From: RGIG4074 sp964615285
GTDB lineage: Bacteria; Bacillota; Clostridia; Christensenellales; Borkfalkiaceae
Direction: 5' to 3'
NCBI GenBank assembly: GCA_964615285.1
Contig: CAZTND010000003.1
Span: 1 to 51,304 of the forward strand
Length of the DNA stretch: 51,304 nt
This document shows positions 32,740 through 39,906 of this stretch, piece by piece. Position 1 is the stretch's first letter. Each line of letters opens with the position of its first letter. Both the position numbers and the translations under genes were made by a program. The notes under the pieces are model-generated. The model was not told the origin of the DNA and did no database searches. It saw only the letters and a list, made by a program, of their open reading frames with translations.

Positions 32740-33600
32740 ATGGAAAGGATACAGTGGTTCCCGGGGCACATGACCAAGGCGATGCGGGAAATGGAGGCAA
32801 AAAAGGATTTGGCGGACGGCGTGGTGTGCGTTCTCGATGCCCGCGCGCCTGCGGCGACGGTCAACCGCAATCTCTTGAAACTATTCGGCGCCAAGCCCGT
32901 TTTATATGTTCTGAATAAGGGCGACCTTGCGGACGGCGAGGCGGACGCCTTCGTGCGCATGATCGAAGGGAAGGGGCACCCATGCCTGAAATGCAACGCC
33001 ATGAACGGGGGCAGCAAGCGCGCGCTGACCATGAAGATGCAGGCGATCACGCGGGAAAAGCGGGAGCGCGCGCGGGCGAAGGGAATCAACAGAACGTTCC
33101 GCTTCATGGTCGTCGGCATCCCCAACACGGGCAAGTCCACGCTCATCAACCTTTTGAGCGGCGAAAAAAAGGCAAAGACGGGGGACAAGGCGGGGGTCAC
33201 GCGGGAAACCAGGTGGATCCGCTGCGGCGACTTCGACCTTCTGGACACCCCCGGCACCATGCCGCCTTCCTTCGACGATCAGCATCTCGCCCTGCACCTG
33301 GCGTATATCGGCAGCATCAACGACGACATTCTGCATACGGACGATATTGCGCTCGCGCTTCTGGAGGAGCTGGGGCGGCTCTATCCCGAAAATCTGAAGG
33401 CGCGGTACGGTCTGACGGAGATCGGCACGCCCTTGGAGTTGCTGGAGGGGGCTTGCCGCCGTCTGGGATTTTTGATGCGCGGGGGCGAATTTGACTACGA
33501 GCGGGGCGAAAAGGCGGTCATTGATGACTTCCGCAAGGGCAGGCTGGGCAAATTTACGCTGGAAAAAGCGGACGAATACGAAGAATTGTTTGAAAAATAA
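32740..33600 (+). CDS. rbgA: Ribosome biogenesis GTPase RbgA/YlqF
   Basis: 286 residues, circularly permuted GTPase needed for late 50S assembly. The G motifs appear in the order G4 'NKGD', G1 'GIPNTGKST', G3 'DTPG', after the N-terminal 'QWFPGHMTKAMREM' signature. A C-terminal ~90-residue domain binds rRNA. ATG 32740 is preceded by AGAGGTGATC, an almost complete match to the anti-Shine-Dalgarno, 5 nt away, so the TTG at 32737 is not the start. It ends immediately before the tRNA promoter. Confidence 0.95.
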   Translation: MERIQWFPGHMTKAMREMEAKKDLADGVVCVLDARAPAATVNRNLLKLFGAKPVLYVLNKGDLADGEADAFVRMIEGKGHPCLKCNAMNGGSKRALTMKMQAITREKRERARAKGINRTFRFMVVGIPNTGKSTLINLLSGEKKAKTGDKAGVTRETRWIRCGDFDLLDTPGTMPPSFDDQHLALHLAYIGSINDDILHTDDIALALLEELGRLYPENLKARYGLTEIGTPLELLEGACRRLGFLMRGGEFDYERGEKAVIDDFRKGRLGKFTLEKADEYEELFEK

Positions 33601-33629
33601 TTGACAATTCCGAAAAAGGAATGTATAAT
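33601..33629 (+). promoter_or_regulatory. Consensus promoter of tRNA-Ala
   Basis: -35 TTGACA (33601-33606), 17-bp spacer, -10 TATAAT (33624-33629), a perfect match. It begins with the base right after the rbgA stop. An 8-bp leader hairpin (33636-33643 with 33652-33659) lies between the -10 and the tRNA. Confidence 0.9.
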
Positions 33630-33664
33630 AACAAAGCAACGGTTTTGGTGGACCGTTGCGGCTT

Positions 33665-33740
33665 GGGGGTATAGCTCAGTTGGTAGAGCGTTTGAATGGC
33701 ATTCAAAAGGTCGCCGGTTCGATCCCGACTACCTCCACCA
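33665..33740 (+). tRNA. tRNA-Ala, anticodon GGC
   Basis: 76 nt including an encoded CCA. Acceptor GGGGGTA pairs with TACCTCC (one G-U). D-arm GCTC/GAGC, anticodon stem TTTGA/TCAAA with loop ATGGCAT, anticodon GGC at 33698-33700, reading GCC/GCU. The T-loop is TTCGATC. The T-stem GCCGG/CCGAC has one C-A mismatch at pair 50-64, unusual but tolerable. Confidence 0.93.
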
Positions 33741-33744
33741 AACG

Positions 33745-33800
33745 ATACCCGGTCGAACTTATTTGTCAATGGCAAAGAGTTTTGGCCGGGTATTTCCTTT
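33745..33800 (+). terminator. Likely terminator after tRNA-Ala
   Basis: Arms ATACCCGG (33745-33752) and CCGGGTAT (33786-33793) are 33 nt apart and followed by TTCCTTTTC. The large loop makes it a weak candidate. Confidence 0.4.
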
Positions 33801-33935
33801 TCTGATTTGAAACAGCTACCGATTTATCTTTCGCCATTATACAAAAGTAAAACCGCAAATCAATATGAAATGCGGCTTTTTTATTGAAAAGCATAATTGA
33901 TATGAAGAAGTTTTATATATTATAAAAAGTAACTG

Positions 33936-34160
33936 TCATTTCCAAACAATACTCGTCCATTCCCAACCATAGTAAGAATAATAGGCAATAGAATAAAGAA
34001 CAAGAACAATTAAAAAGGCTGTTATAATTATTTCTAAAAGTATCCATACCACAATGCAATGTTTCATGCTTTTAGTAGCGAAACTTTTTATTTGATTTTG
34101 AAATAAAAAGAAACAAAGAATTAGAACAAGCAATAAAGACAAAGCCCAAAAACAAATCAA
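33936..34160 (-). CDS. Small two-helix membrane protein, uncertain
   Basis: 74 residues from TTG 34160. Two hydrophobic segments ('WALSLLLVLILCFFLF' and 'VVWILLEIIITAFLIVLVLYSIAYY') are joined by a basic loop, with an aromatic end. There is no clear ribosome site, and an internal ATG at residue 32 is an alternative. Base composition is far more AT-rich than the neighbours. It lies 50 nt downstream of the 46-residue gene in the same direction, so it may be the last gene of a small-protein operon. I do not recognise it. Confidence 0.35.
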   Translation of the reverse strand: MICFWALSLLLVLILCFFLFQNQIKSFATKSMKHCIVVWILLEIIITAFLIVLVLYSIAYYSYYGWEWTSIVWK

Positions 34161-34209
34161 AAATCATTGTGTAAATATTACTTAAAAATCATCGTCAAAT
34201 TTTTGATAT

Positions 34210-34350
34210 TTACAAGTACGATTTGGGGTCGTAAAAAAGTCCGATTATCGATAAAATAACCATCGCGACATGAAATTTTTTGCCCGAACTCTTTTCTTCT
34301 TTAGTATCAGGCGTTTCATTGTCGGTATCTTTATGTGACTTTTTATCCAT
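34210..34350 (-). CDS. 46-residue protein with one membrane helix
   Basis: ATG 34350, stop at 34210. The first 25 residues are hydrophilic and charged (Lys, Asp, Glu), followed by a hydrophobic helix 'VAMVILSIIGLFY' and a short tail. A GAGG ribosome site is 10 nt upstream. It sits 31 nt after the stop of the 52-residue gene on the same strand. Composition is AT-rich. No family recognised. Confidence 0.5.
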   Translation of the reverse strand: MDKKSHKDTDNETPDTKEEKSSGKKFHVAMVILSIIGLFYDPKSYL

Positions 34351-34381
34351 ATTGTTTTTTCCTCAACTAAAAATTCTATGA

Positions 34382-34540
34382 TCATATTCGGGCCGAAGCG
34401 GCATAAGATCCGAACAGCCTGCAGGACAGCCCGAAAAACGGGATGACGCTCAAGAAAAGCGACAACAGTCCGGTTCGTTTCCCGAATAGGGTTTTCATCA
34501 TTTGCCGTCCTTCCGCAAAAAAATGCATCGGAAGGGCCAT
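34382..34540 (-). CDS. 52-residue hydrophobic protein
   Basis: ATG 34540 with AAGAG upstream, downstream of a good promoter (34557-34585). The middle is a membrane-like segment 'GLLSLFLSVIPFFGLSCRLFG' after a basic patch 'MKTLFGKR'. An internal ATG pair at about residue 14 with a GGAAGGA site could be the true start (38-39 residues). Function unknown; it is divergent from the copper operon. Confidence 0.45.
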   Translation of the reverse strand: MALPMHFFAEGRQMMKTLFGKRTGLLSLFLSVIPFFGLSCRLFGSYAASARI

Positions 34541-34556
34541 GTTTTTCTCTTGACCA

Positions 34557-34585
34557 ATTCTATCGTGCGCGCTGTCGTTTGTCAA
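34557..34585 (-). promoter_or_regulatory. Promoter of the small-protein operon
   Basis: On the minus strand: -35 TTGACA (34585-34580), 17-bp spacer, -10 TAGAAT (34562-34557). Confidence 0.75.
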
Positions 34586-34615
34586 TATCGGCGTAAAAAA
34601 TTTTCTTCAAAACGC

Positions 34616-34670
34616 TTGACATATGCGCCACAGGGGTATATAATAGATAAAAATACCGCGCAGGGGTATA
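34616..34670 (+). promoter_or_regulatory. csoR-copA promoter with CsoR-type operators
   Basis: -35 TTGACA (34616-34621), 17-bp spacer, -10 TATAAT (34639-34644). The palindrome ATACC-N7-GGTAT (34653-34669) just after the predicted start fits the CsoR site (ATACC...GGGGTAT). CAGGGGTATA occurs at 34631-34640 and again at 34661-34670, so a half-site also overlaps the -10. Confidence 0.85.
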
Positions 34671-34687
34671 AAAAGGAGGTCAAAAAC

Positions 34688-35017
34688 ATGCAGGACATCG
34701 AAAAACAAGAAGTCGGAACGGAAGGGGAATGCGAATGCCGCTATAAAAAGCAGGCGCGCAACCCGGAGGAAAAAAAGAATCTGTCCAATCGCATCAACCG
34801 CATCGTCGGGCAGATGAACGGCATCGGCAGGATGGTGGAGGCGGATCGCTATTGCGACGATATACTCATCCAGCTTTCGGCGGTGGATAAGGCCATCAAG
34901 AGCCTTGCCAACGTCATTCTGGACTCGCATATCCATACTTGTATGGTGGAAGAGATACAGAACGGCAATACGGCGGTCGTGGACGAGATCGTCGACTTGT
35001 TCCGTCGTTTTCAGTAA
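34688..35017 (+). CDS. csoR: Copper-sensing repressor CsoR
   Basis: 109 residues, all-helical CsoR/RcnR family repressor that releases DNA on binding Cu(I). The ligand set Cys-x-His-Cys is present: Cys in 'DRYCDDILIQ', and His and Cys in 'SHIHTCM'. The conserved helix 'LSNRINRIVGQMNGIGRM' binds DNA. The N-terminal ~30 residues carry an extra 'CECRYKK' segment. Start ATG 34688 has AAGGAGGTC upstream; the in-frame extension to 34502 runs through the promoter. It controls itself and copA downstream (inference from the operators). Confidence 0.94.
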   Translation: MQDIEKQEVGTEGECECRYKKQARNPEEKKNLSNRINRIVGQMNGIGRMVEADRYCDDILIQLSAVDKAIKSLANVILDSHIHTCMVEEIQNGNTAVVDEIVDLFRRFQ

Positions 35018-35095
35018 AATCAGGCCGCGGGGCGGGGCAGCCTTTCCCGCCGCGGGCGACGTGCCGCCGCAGGGGCGGCGCAGGGAGGGATCAGA

Positions 35096-37537
35096 ATGAA
35101 AAATCAAAAATTTGCCGTCAGCGGCATGACCTGTGCGGCGTGCGCAAGCGGCATCGAGCACACGCTCCGCAAAATGCAGGGCGTGTCGTCTGTCAGCGTG
35201 TCCCTGATGGGGGAGAGCATGCAGATCGAATACGACGAAAGCGTCCTTTCCAAGCAGGAGATATTTTCCGCCGTGCGTTCCTTGGGATACGGCATCTATG
35301 ACGAGGGCGCCGCGCCCGCCAGGGCGGAAAGGCGGGAGGACAAGGTGCTTTTGGTGCGCTTTATCGTTTCGGCAGTCATTTTGGTCGTGCTCATGTATTT
35401 TTCCATGGGGCACATGATCGGTCTGCCGCAGCCCGATTTTGCCGTGAGCGCCGTCGTGCAGTGGGTGCTTTCCACGGCCGTCGTCGCCGTCAACTTCCGC
35501 TTCTTCACGGTGGGGACGCGCGCCCTCATAAAGCGCGTGCCCAATATGGATACGCTGGTCAGCCTCGGTTCGGCGGTGTCGTACGTTTACAGCGCGGTGC
35601 TCGTCGTCCTCTGGTTCGTCTCCCCCGAGGGCGAGCACCCCATGCTCTACTTTGAATCGGCGGGCATGATCCTGACCCTCGTCACTTTGGGCAAGTGGCT
35701 GGAAGCGCTCTCCAAGCGGCGCACGGGCAGCGAGATCGAAAAGCTCATCCGCCTTGCCCCCTCCACGGCGACCCTCGTGTCGGCGGACGGCGCGCAGAGC
35801 GCCGTGCCCGTCTCCGAGCTGCAGGTGGGCGACGTGGTGCTCGCGCGGGAGGGGGATTATATCCCCGTGGACGGAGAAGTAATCGGCGGGCACGCCTTCG
35901 TGGACAAATCGGCGGTCACGGGCGAAAGCCTGCCTGTCGAGGTGCAGGCGGGGGATAAGGTGACTTCAGCGAACATCGTCAAGAGCGGGGCGGTGCAGGT
36001 GCGCGCCGCGCAGGTGGGCGAACAGACCACGCTTTCCCGCATCATCAAAATGGTGCGGGATGCGGGCGCAAGCAAGGCGCCCTTGCAGAAGATCGCCGAT
36101 CAGGTGGCGGGCGTCTTTGTCCCCGCCGTCGTCTGCATCGCGCTCATCACCTTCATCGTCTGGCTGGCGGTCAGCCGCGATATTGCCGAGGCAATGAATT
36201 ACGCAGTGTCCGTCCTGGTCATCTCCTGCCCCTGCTCCCTGGGGCTCGCCACCCCCGTCGCCGTCATGGCGGCAACGGGCCGCGGCGCGGGCATGGGTAT
36301 CCTCTACAAGGACGCCGAGGCGCTGCAGAAGGCGCAGGAGATCAACTGCGTCCTGCTCGATAAGACTGCCACGCTCACCGAGGGCAGGCCGCGCGTGACC
36401 GATTTCGTCTGCTTCGGCGATGAAACGGAAGTGCGCCGCATCGCGGGCGGCATCGAAAGCCTGTCCAATCATCCTCTGGCGGCTTGCGTACAGGAATTCT
36501 GCGGGGATGCCTGCAAGGTGGACACCTATCGCTATGTCATGGGGCAGGGCGCGGTCGCCGTGTATCAGGGGCGGGAATACCGCATCGGCAACGCCAAGCT
36601 GTGTACGGGCGTCAAGGGGCTGGACCGCGGGGAAAAATTCCTCAAAGAGGGCAAGACGGTCATCTATTTTGCCGAAGGGGATCGCCTGCTCGCCCTGTTC
36701 GCCGTGGCGGACGTCCTGAAAGAAAGCAGCGTTTCGGCGGTGGCATGCCTGAAAAAACGGGGCATAAGGGTCGCCATGCTCACGGGCGACAACGAATATG
36801 TCGCCAAGGCCGTCGCCGCAGAAGCGGGCATCACGGAATATTATGCCGAGGTGCTGCCCGAAGATAAACTCGGCTATGTGCAGAAAGCCCGGCAGATGGG
36901 CGGCACGGTCGCCATGGTGGGGGACGGCATCAACGATTCTCCCGCCCTCAAGGAAGCCGATCTCGGCATTGCCGTCGGCACGGGCACGGACGTCGCCATC
37001 GACAGTGCGGACGTCATTCTGGCATCGGGCGACCTGTCCGCGCTCGACGATATGTTTGCCCTCAGCCGCAAGGCGGTGCGCACCATCAAAGAAAACCTGT
37101 TCTGGGCGTTCTTCTACAACTGCATCGCCATTCCCGTGGCGGCGGGCGTTTTTGCCTGGGCGGGCTTTTCGCTCAACCCCATGATCGCGGCGGCATGCAT
37201 GAGCTTGAGCTCTCTCTTCGTCGTGGGCAACGCCCTGCGCATCACCTTCTTCCGCAAGGAAAAGAAACATGCGGCGGGCGCCGAAAATACGGAAACCGAA
37301 AACAGCGATAAAAAGGAGGATATGGCCGTGAAAAAGACTTTGCATGTGGACGGCATGATGTGCGAACACTGCGTGATGCACGTCACCAAGGCCCTGCAGG
37401 GCGTGGCGGGCGTCGAAAAAGTGCAGGTCGATCTGAAAAAGAAGACCGCCGAAGTGGAGATGGCGCCCGAAACGGACGTCGGCGCGCTGTCCGCCGCCGT
37501 CGCCGACGCGGGATATACCGTCACGAAAATCGACTGA
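35096..37537 (+). CDS. copA: Cu(I)-exporting P1B-type ATPase with a C-terminal CopZ-like domain
   Basis: 813 residues; pumps Cu(I) out of the cytoplasm. N-terminal metal-binding domain 'GMTCAACAS' (1-70). Membrane copper motif 'SCPCSLGLATP' (Cys378, Cys380). Actuator 'VTGES', 'SNHPLAA' (HP locus), 'LTGDN' and 'VGDGINDSPAL' are all present. The phosphorylation motif reads DKTATLT, with Asp422 and Ala425 where the family has Gly. After the last helix a ~30-residue linker leads to a second complete metal-binding domain ('VDGMMCEHC', 745-813). Inside the frame, AAAAGGAGG (37311-37319) lies 8 nt before GTG 37328, so a free CopZ could be made. It is co-regulated with csoR. Confidence 0.95.
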   Translation: MKNQKFAVSGMTCAACASGIEHTLRKMQGVSSVSVSLMGESMQIEYDESVLSKQEIFSAVRSLGYGIYDEGAAPARAERREDKVLLVRFIVSAVILVVLMYFSMGHMIGLPQPDFAVSAVVQWVLSTAVVAVNFRFFTVGTRALIKRVPNMDTLVSLGSAVSYVYSAVLVVLWFVSPEGEHPMLYFESAGMILTLVTLGKWLEALSKRRTGSEIEKLIRLAPSTATLVSADGAQSAVPVSELQVGDVVLAREGDYIPVDGEVIGGHAFVDKSAVTGESLPVEVQAGDKVTSANIVKSGAVQVRAAQVGEQTTLSRIIKMVRDAGASKAPLQKIADQVAGVFVPAVVCIALITFIVWLAVSRDIAEAMNYAVSVLVISCPCSLGLATPVAVMAATGRGAGMGILYKDAEALQKAQEINCVLLDKTATLTEGRPRVTDFVCFGDETEVRRIAGGIESLSNHPLAACVQEFCGDACKVDTYRYVMGQGAVAVYQGREYRIGNAKLCTGVKGLDRGEKFLKEGKTVIYFAEGDRLLALFAVADVLKESSVSAVACLKKRGIRVAMLTGDNEYVAKAVAAEAGITEYYAEVLPEDKLGYVQKARQMGGTVAMVGDGINDSPALKEADLGIAVGTGTDVAIDSADVILASGDLSALDDMFALSRKAVRTIKENLFWAFFYNCIAIPVAAGVFAWAGFSLNPMIAAACMSLSSLFVVGNALRITFFRKEKKHAAGAENTETENSDKKEDMAVKKTLHVDGMMCEHCVMHVTKALQGVAGVEKVQVDLKKKTAEVEMAPETDVGALSAAVADAGYTVTKID
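37311..37330 (+). promoter_or_regulatory. Internal ribosome binding site for a CopZ-like product
   Basis: AAAAGGAGG (37311-37319), 8-nt spacer, GTG 37328, in frame with copA. Initiation here would give a 69-residue CopZ-like chaperone ending at 37537. An ATG at 37322 is only 2 nt from the site and is less suitable. Confidence 0.6.
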
Positions 37538-37610
37538 AAAAGGCAGGAAAATACAAAAAGACAAAAAATACTTTCACGTGTATACTTTACCATATAAGCA
37601 TAAAGGAGCG

Positions 37611-37639
37611 CCGCGGGGAAAGCCGGCCTTTCCCCGCGG
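37611..37639 (+). promoter_or_regulatory. Leader hairpin before the ArsR gene
   Basis: 12-bp perfect stem CCGCGGGGAAAG/CTTTCCCCGCGG with a 5-nt loop and no T tract. It lies 29 nt before the start codon. It could end copA transcripts poorly or act as a leader element. Confidence 0.45.
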
Positions 37640-37668
37640 AGAGCGTTCCGGACCGGAGGTAAATGATC

Positions 37669-38013
37669 ATGCATGAAAGGGAAATGTTGTTGCTCGATAA
37701 GCGCACGCAGGGCCTGGTGGAGGATTATGTTCCCGACGGGGAGATCCTCGACGGCATCGTGTGCTTTTTTTCCGTCTTTTCCGATCCCACGAGGGTCAGA
37801 ATGCTCTCGGCGCTCGCCATTTCCGAGATGTGCGTCACCGATCTTTCCAAGATACTCGACCTCAACCAGACCACGGTGTCCCATCAGCTCCGTTTTCTGC
37901 GGAATATCGGCATCGTGCAGTCCAAGCGGCAGGGCAAGGTCATCTTTTACAGCCTGGTCAACGACACCGTCAACGACGTGCTTTTGAAGGGCGTGGAGTT
38001 TTTGGGATATTAA
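37669..38013 (+). CDS. ArsR/SmtB-family regulator
   Basis: 114 residues with the winged-helix core 'FFSVFSDPTRVRMLSALAISEMCVTDLSKILDLNQTTVSHQLRFLRNIGIV' (given here as the span of the DNA-binding region, residues ~35-85) and the wing 'SKRQGKVIFYSL'. The Cys-Val of 'MCVTDL' sits where the alpha-3 metal site lies, but the full ELCVCDL signature is missing, so the sensed metal or signal is unclear. The C-terminal 'LVNDTVNDVLLKGVEFL' resembles the alpha-5 region. GGAGGT is 9 nt before ATG 37669. It follows copA by 131 nt and may belong to the same metal-response locus. Confidence 0.88.
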   Translation: MHEREMLLLDKRTQGLVEDYVPDGEILDGIVCFFSVFSDPTRVRMLSALAISEMCVTDLSKILDLNQTTVSHQLRFLRNIGIVQSKRQGKVIFYSLVNDTVNDVLLKGVEFLGY

Positions 38014-38038
38014 GGCAGTGCCTTCCCGTCTTTTTCCC

Positions 38039-38067
38039 TTGCCAAACGGGGCGGAAAGTTGTATAAT
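38039..38067 (+). promoter_or_regulatory. Promoter placing uvrC ATG at +1 (leaderless)
   Basis: -35 TTGCCA (38039-38044), 17-bp spacer, -10 TATAAT (38062-38067), then six bases and ATG 38074. Confidence 0.8.
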
Positions 38068-38073
38068 ATGCAC

Positions 38074-39888
38074 ATGAGCGCATTGCAGGAAAAACTAAAA
38101 CTGCTGCCCGATGCCCCGGGCGTATATATCATGCTGGACAAGGACGGCGCCGTCATCTACGTCGGCAAGGCCCGCGTGCTCAAAAACCGCGTGCGGCAGT
38201 ACTTCCACAACGACGAGAAGCCCGAAAAGGTCGCCGCCATGGTCGCGAACATCGCCGACTTCAACTACATCGTCTGCGCCAGCGAGTCGGACGCGCTTTC
38301 CCTCGAAAACACGCTCATCAAGAAGCACAAGCCGAAATACAACATCCTTCTGAAGGACGACAAGACCTATCCCTACGTCAAGGTGCACACGCGGGAGGAG
38401 TTCCCACATATTTCGATCACCCGCCGCATCGGCAAGGACGGCAAATATTTCGGCCCCTTCATGGCGGGTGTGCGCTGCAAGGACATCATCGAGATCGTGT
38501 CCATGGTCTACAACGTGCGCACCTGTCAGGTGACCATCACCGAAAAGCCCAAGCGGCCCTGCCTCGAATACCACCTGCACCGCTGCGGCGCGCCCTGCGC
38601 GGGGCTCTGCGGCAAGGAGGAGTATGCCGAACAGGTCAAAAAAGCCCTGCGCTTTCTGGACGGGGACTACGAGGAAGCCGAGGGGATCCTGCGCGAAAAA
38701 ATGCTCCTTTTCGCCGAAAGAGAGGAGTTCGAGATCGCCATGTCCTACAAGGAAAAGCTGGGCATGCTCTCCCGCTTGAAGCTGAAGCGCGTCACCGCCA
38801 TCAACCGCTGCATCAATGCCGACGTGGTTGCATTCCGCAGCGACGGGCTGTATGCCGCGGTCAGCGTGCTCATCACCCGCAAGGGCATGATGCAGGGGGG
38901 CACGAATTTCGCGCTGGAGGACGCCTCCCTCGAGGGCAAGGACGCCCTTACCGCCTTCCTCGTCCAATATTACTCCCGCCGCGAGATACCCGAAGAGATC
39001 ATCACCGAGGACTACTGCGAAAAGGAACTGCTGGAAGAATACTTCTCCACGCGCGCGGGCAAGAAAGTGGAGATCGTCCTCCCCCGCTTCGGCGCGAAGC
39101 GGGAACTTCTGAAAATGGCGGGGAAGAACGCCGAGGAATACCTTGCCAAGAACATCGAAAAGATCCGCCACAAGGACGACATGACCAAGCGCGCCTGCGA
39201 ACGGCTGCAATCCCTTCTGGGACTTTCCCGTTATCCCCGCCGCATGGAGTGCTACGACATCTCCAACATCTCGGGCGTGGACAAAGTGGCATCCATGGTC
39301 GTATTCATCGACGGCGAGGCGGACAAAATGAGTTACCGCCGTTTTCGCATCCGCACCGTCGAGGGGGCGGACGATTTCGCCTCCCTGCGCGAAACGCTCT
39401 TGCGGCGGCTCTCCAAACTCGGCACGGAAGAAGAGGAAAAATTCCCCAAGCCCGATCTCATCGTCATCGACGGCGGCAAGGGGCAGCTCTCCGCCGTGCG
39501 GGGGATATTCGAGGAGTTGGGCATAAAGGACATCGACCTCATTTCGCTCGCCAAGCGGGAAGAAGAGGTGTTCACGCTGTTCTCGCCCGAGAGCGTGAAA
39601 ATTTCCCGCCGCGACTATGCGCTCAAAATGCTGCAGCGTCTGCGCGATGAAGCGCACCGCTTCGCCATCAGTTATTTCCGCAACCTGCACTCCAAGCGCA
39701 ACCTCGCCTCCGTCCTGCGCGAGATCGGGGGCGTGGGGCCCAAAAAACAGCAGGCGCTCATGGCAAAGTTTTCCACGCTCGATAAGATCCTTTCGGCGGA
39801 CGTGAAAGAACTCGCCGAGACCGAGGGCATCGGCGAGGAGCTGGCAGGGCGCATCCGCAAATATTTCGACGAAAAATTACAGGGTTGA
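38074..39888 (+). CDS. uvrC: Excinuclease ABC subunit C
   Basis: 604 residues; makes both incisions in nucleotide excision repair with UvrA/B. N-terminal GIY-YIG nuclease ('PDAPGVYIMLDKDGAVIYVGKA'). Cys-containing 'RPCLEYHLHRCGAPC' follows. UVR domain near 200 ('EFEIAMSYKEKLGML'). RNase H-like C-terminal nuclease ('MECYDISNISG', 'VIDGGKGQLSA') and a helix-hairpin-helix end ('IGGVGPKKQQALM'). Earlier in-frame TTG and ATG codons overlap the -10 box and cannot be used from this promoter. ATG 38074 lies at the predicted transcription start with no ribosome site. Confidence 0.96.
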   Translation: MSALQEKLKLLPDAPGVYIMLDKDGAVIYVGKARVLKNRVRQYFHNDEKPEKVAAMVANIADFNYIVCASESDALSLENTLIKKHKPKYNILLKDDKTYPYVKVHTREEFPHISITRRIGKDGKYFGPFMAGVRCKDIIEIVSMVYNVRTCQVTITEKPKRPCLEYHLHRCGAPCAGLCGKEEYAEQVKKALRFLDGDYEEAEGILREKMLLFAEREEFEIAMSYKEKLGMLSRLKLKRVTAINRCINADVVAFRSDGLYAAVSVLITRKGMMQGGTNFALEDASLEGKDALTAFLVQYYSRREIPEEIITEDYCEKELLEEYFSTRAGKKVEIVLPRFGAKRELLKMAGKNAEEYLAKNIEKIRHKDDMTKRACERLQSLLGLSRYPRRMECYDISNISGVDKVASMVVFIDGEADKMSYRRFRIRTVEGADDFASLRETLLRRLSKLGTEEEEKFPKPDLIVIDGGKGQLSAVRGIFEELGIKDIDLISLAKREEEVFTLFSPESVKISRRDYALKMLQRLRDEAHRFAISYFRNLHSKRNLASVLREIGGVGPKKQQALMAKFSTLDKILSADVKELAETEGIGEELAGRIRKYFDEKLQG

Positions 39889-39906
39889 CACCGAGGAGAA
39901 ATACAG

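Noticed and set aside
33665..34600. Integrated element using tRNA-Ala as attachment site
   Set aside because: No integrase, no second copy of the tRNA 3' end and no other mobile genes were seen, so the AT-rich patch is reported only as an unusual segment.
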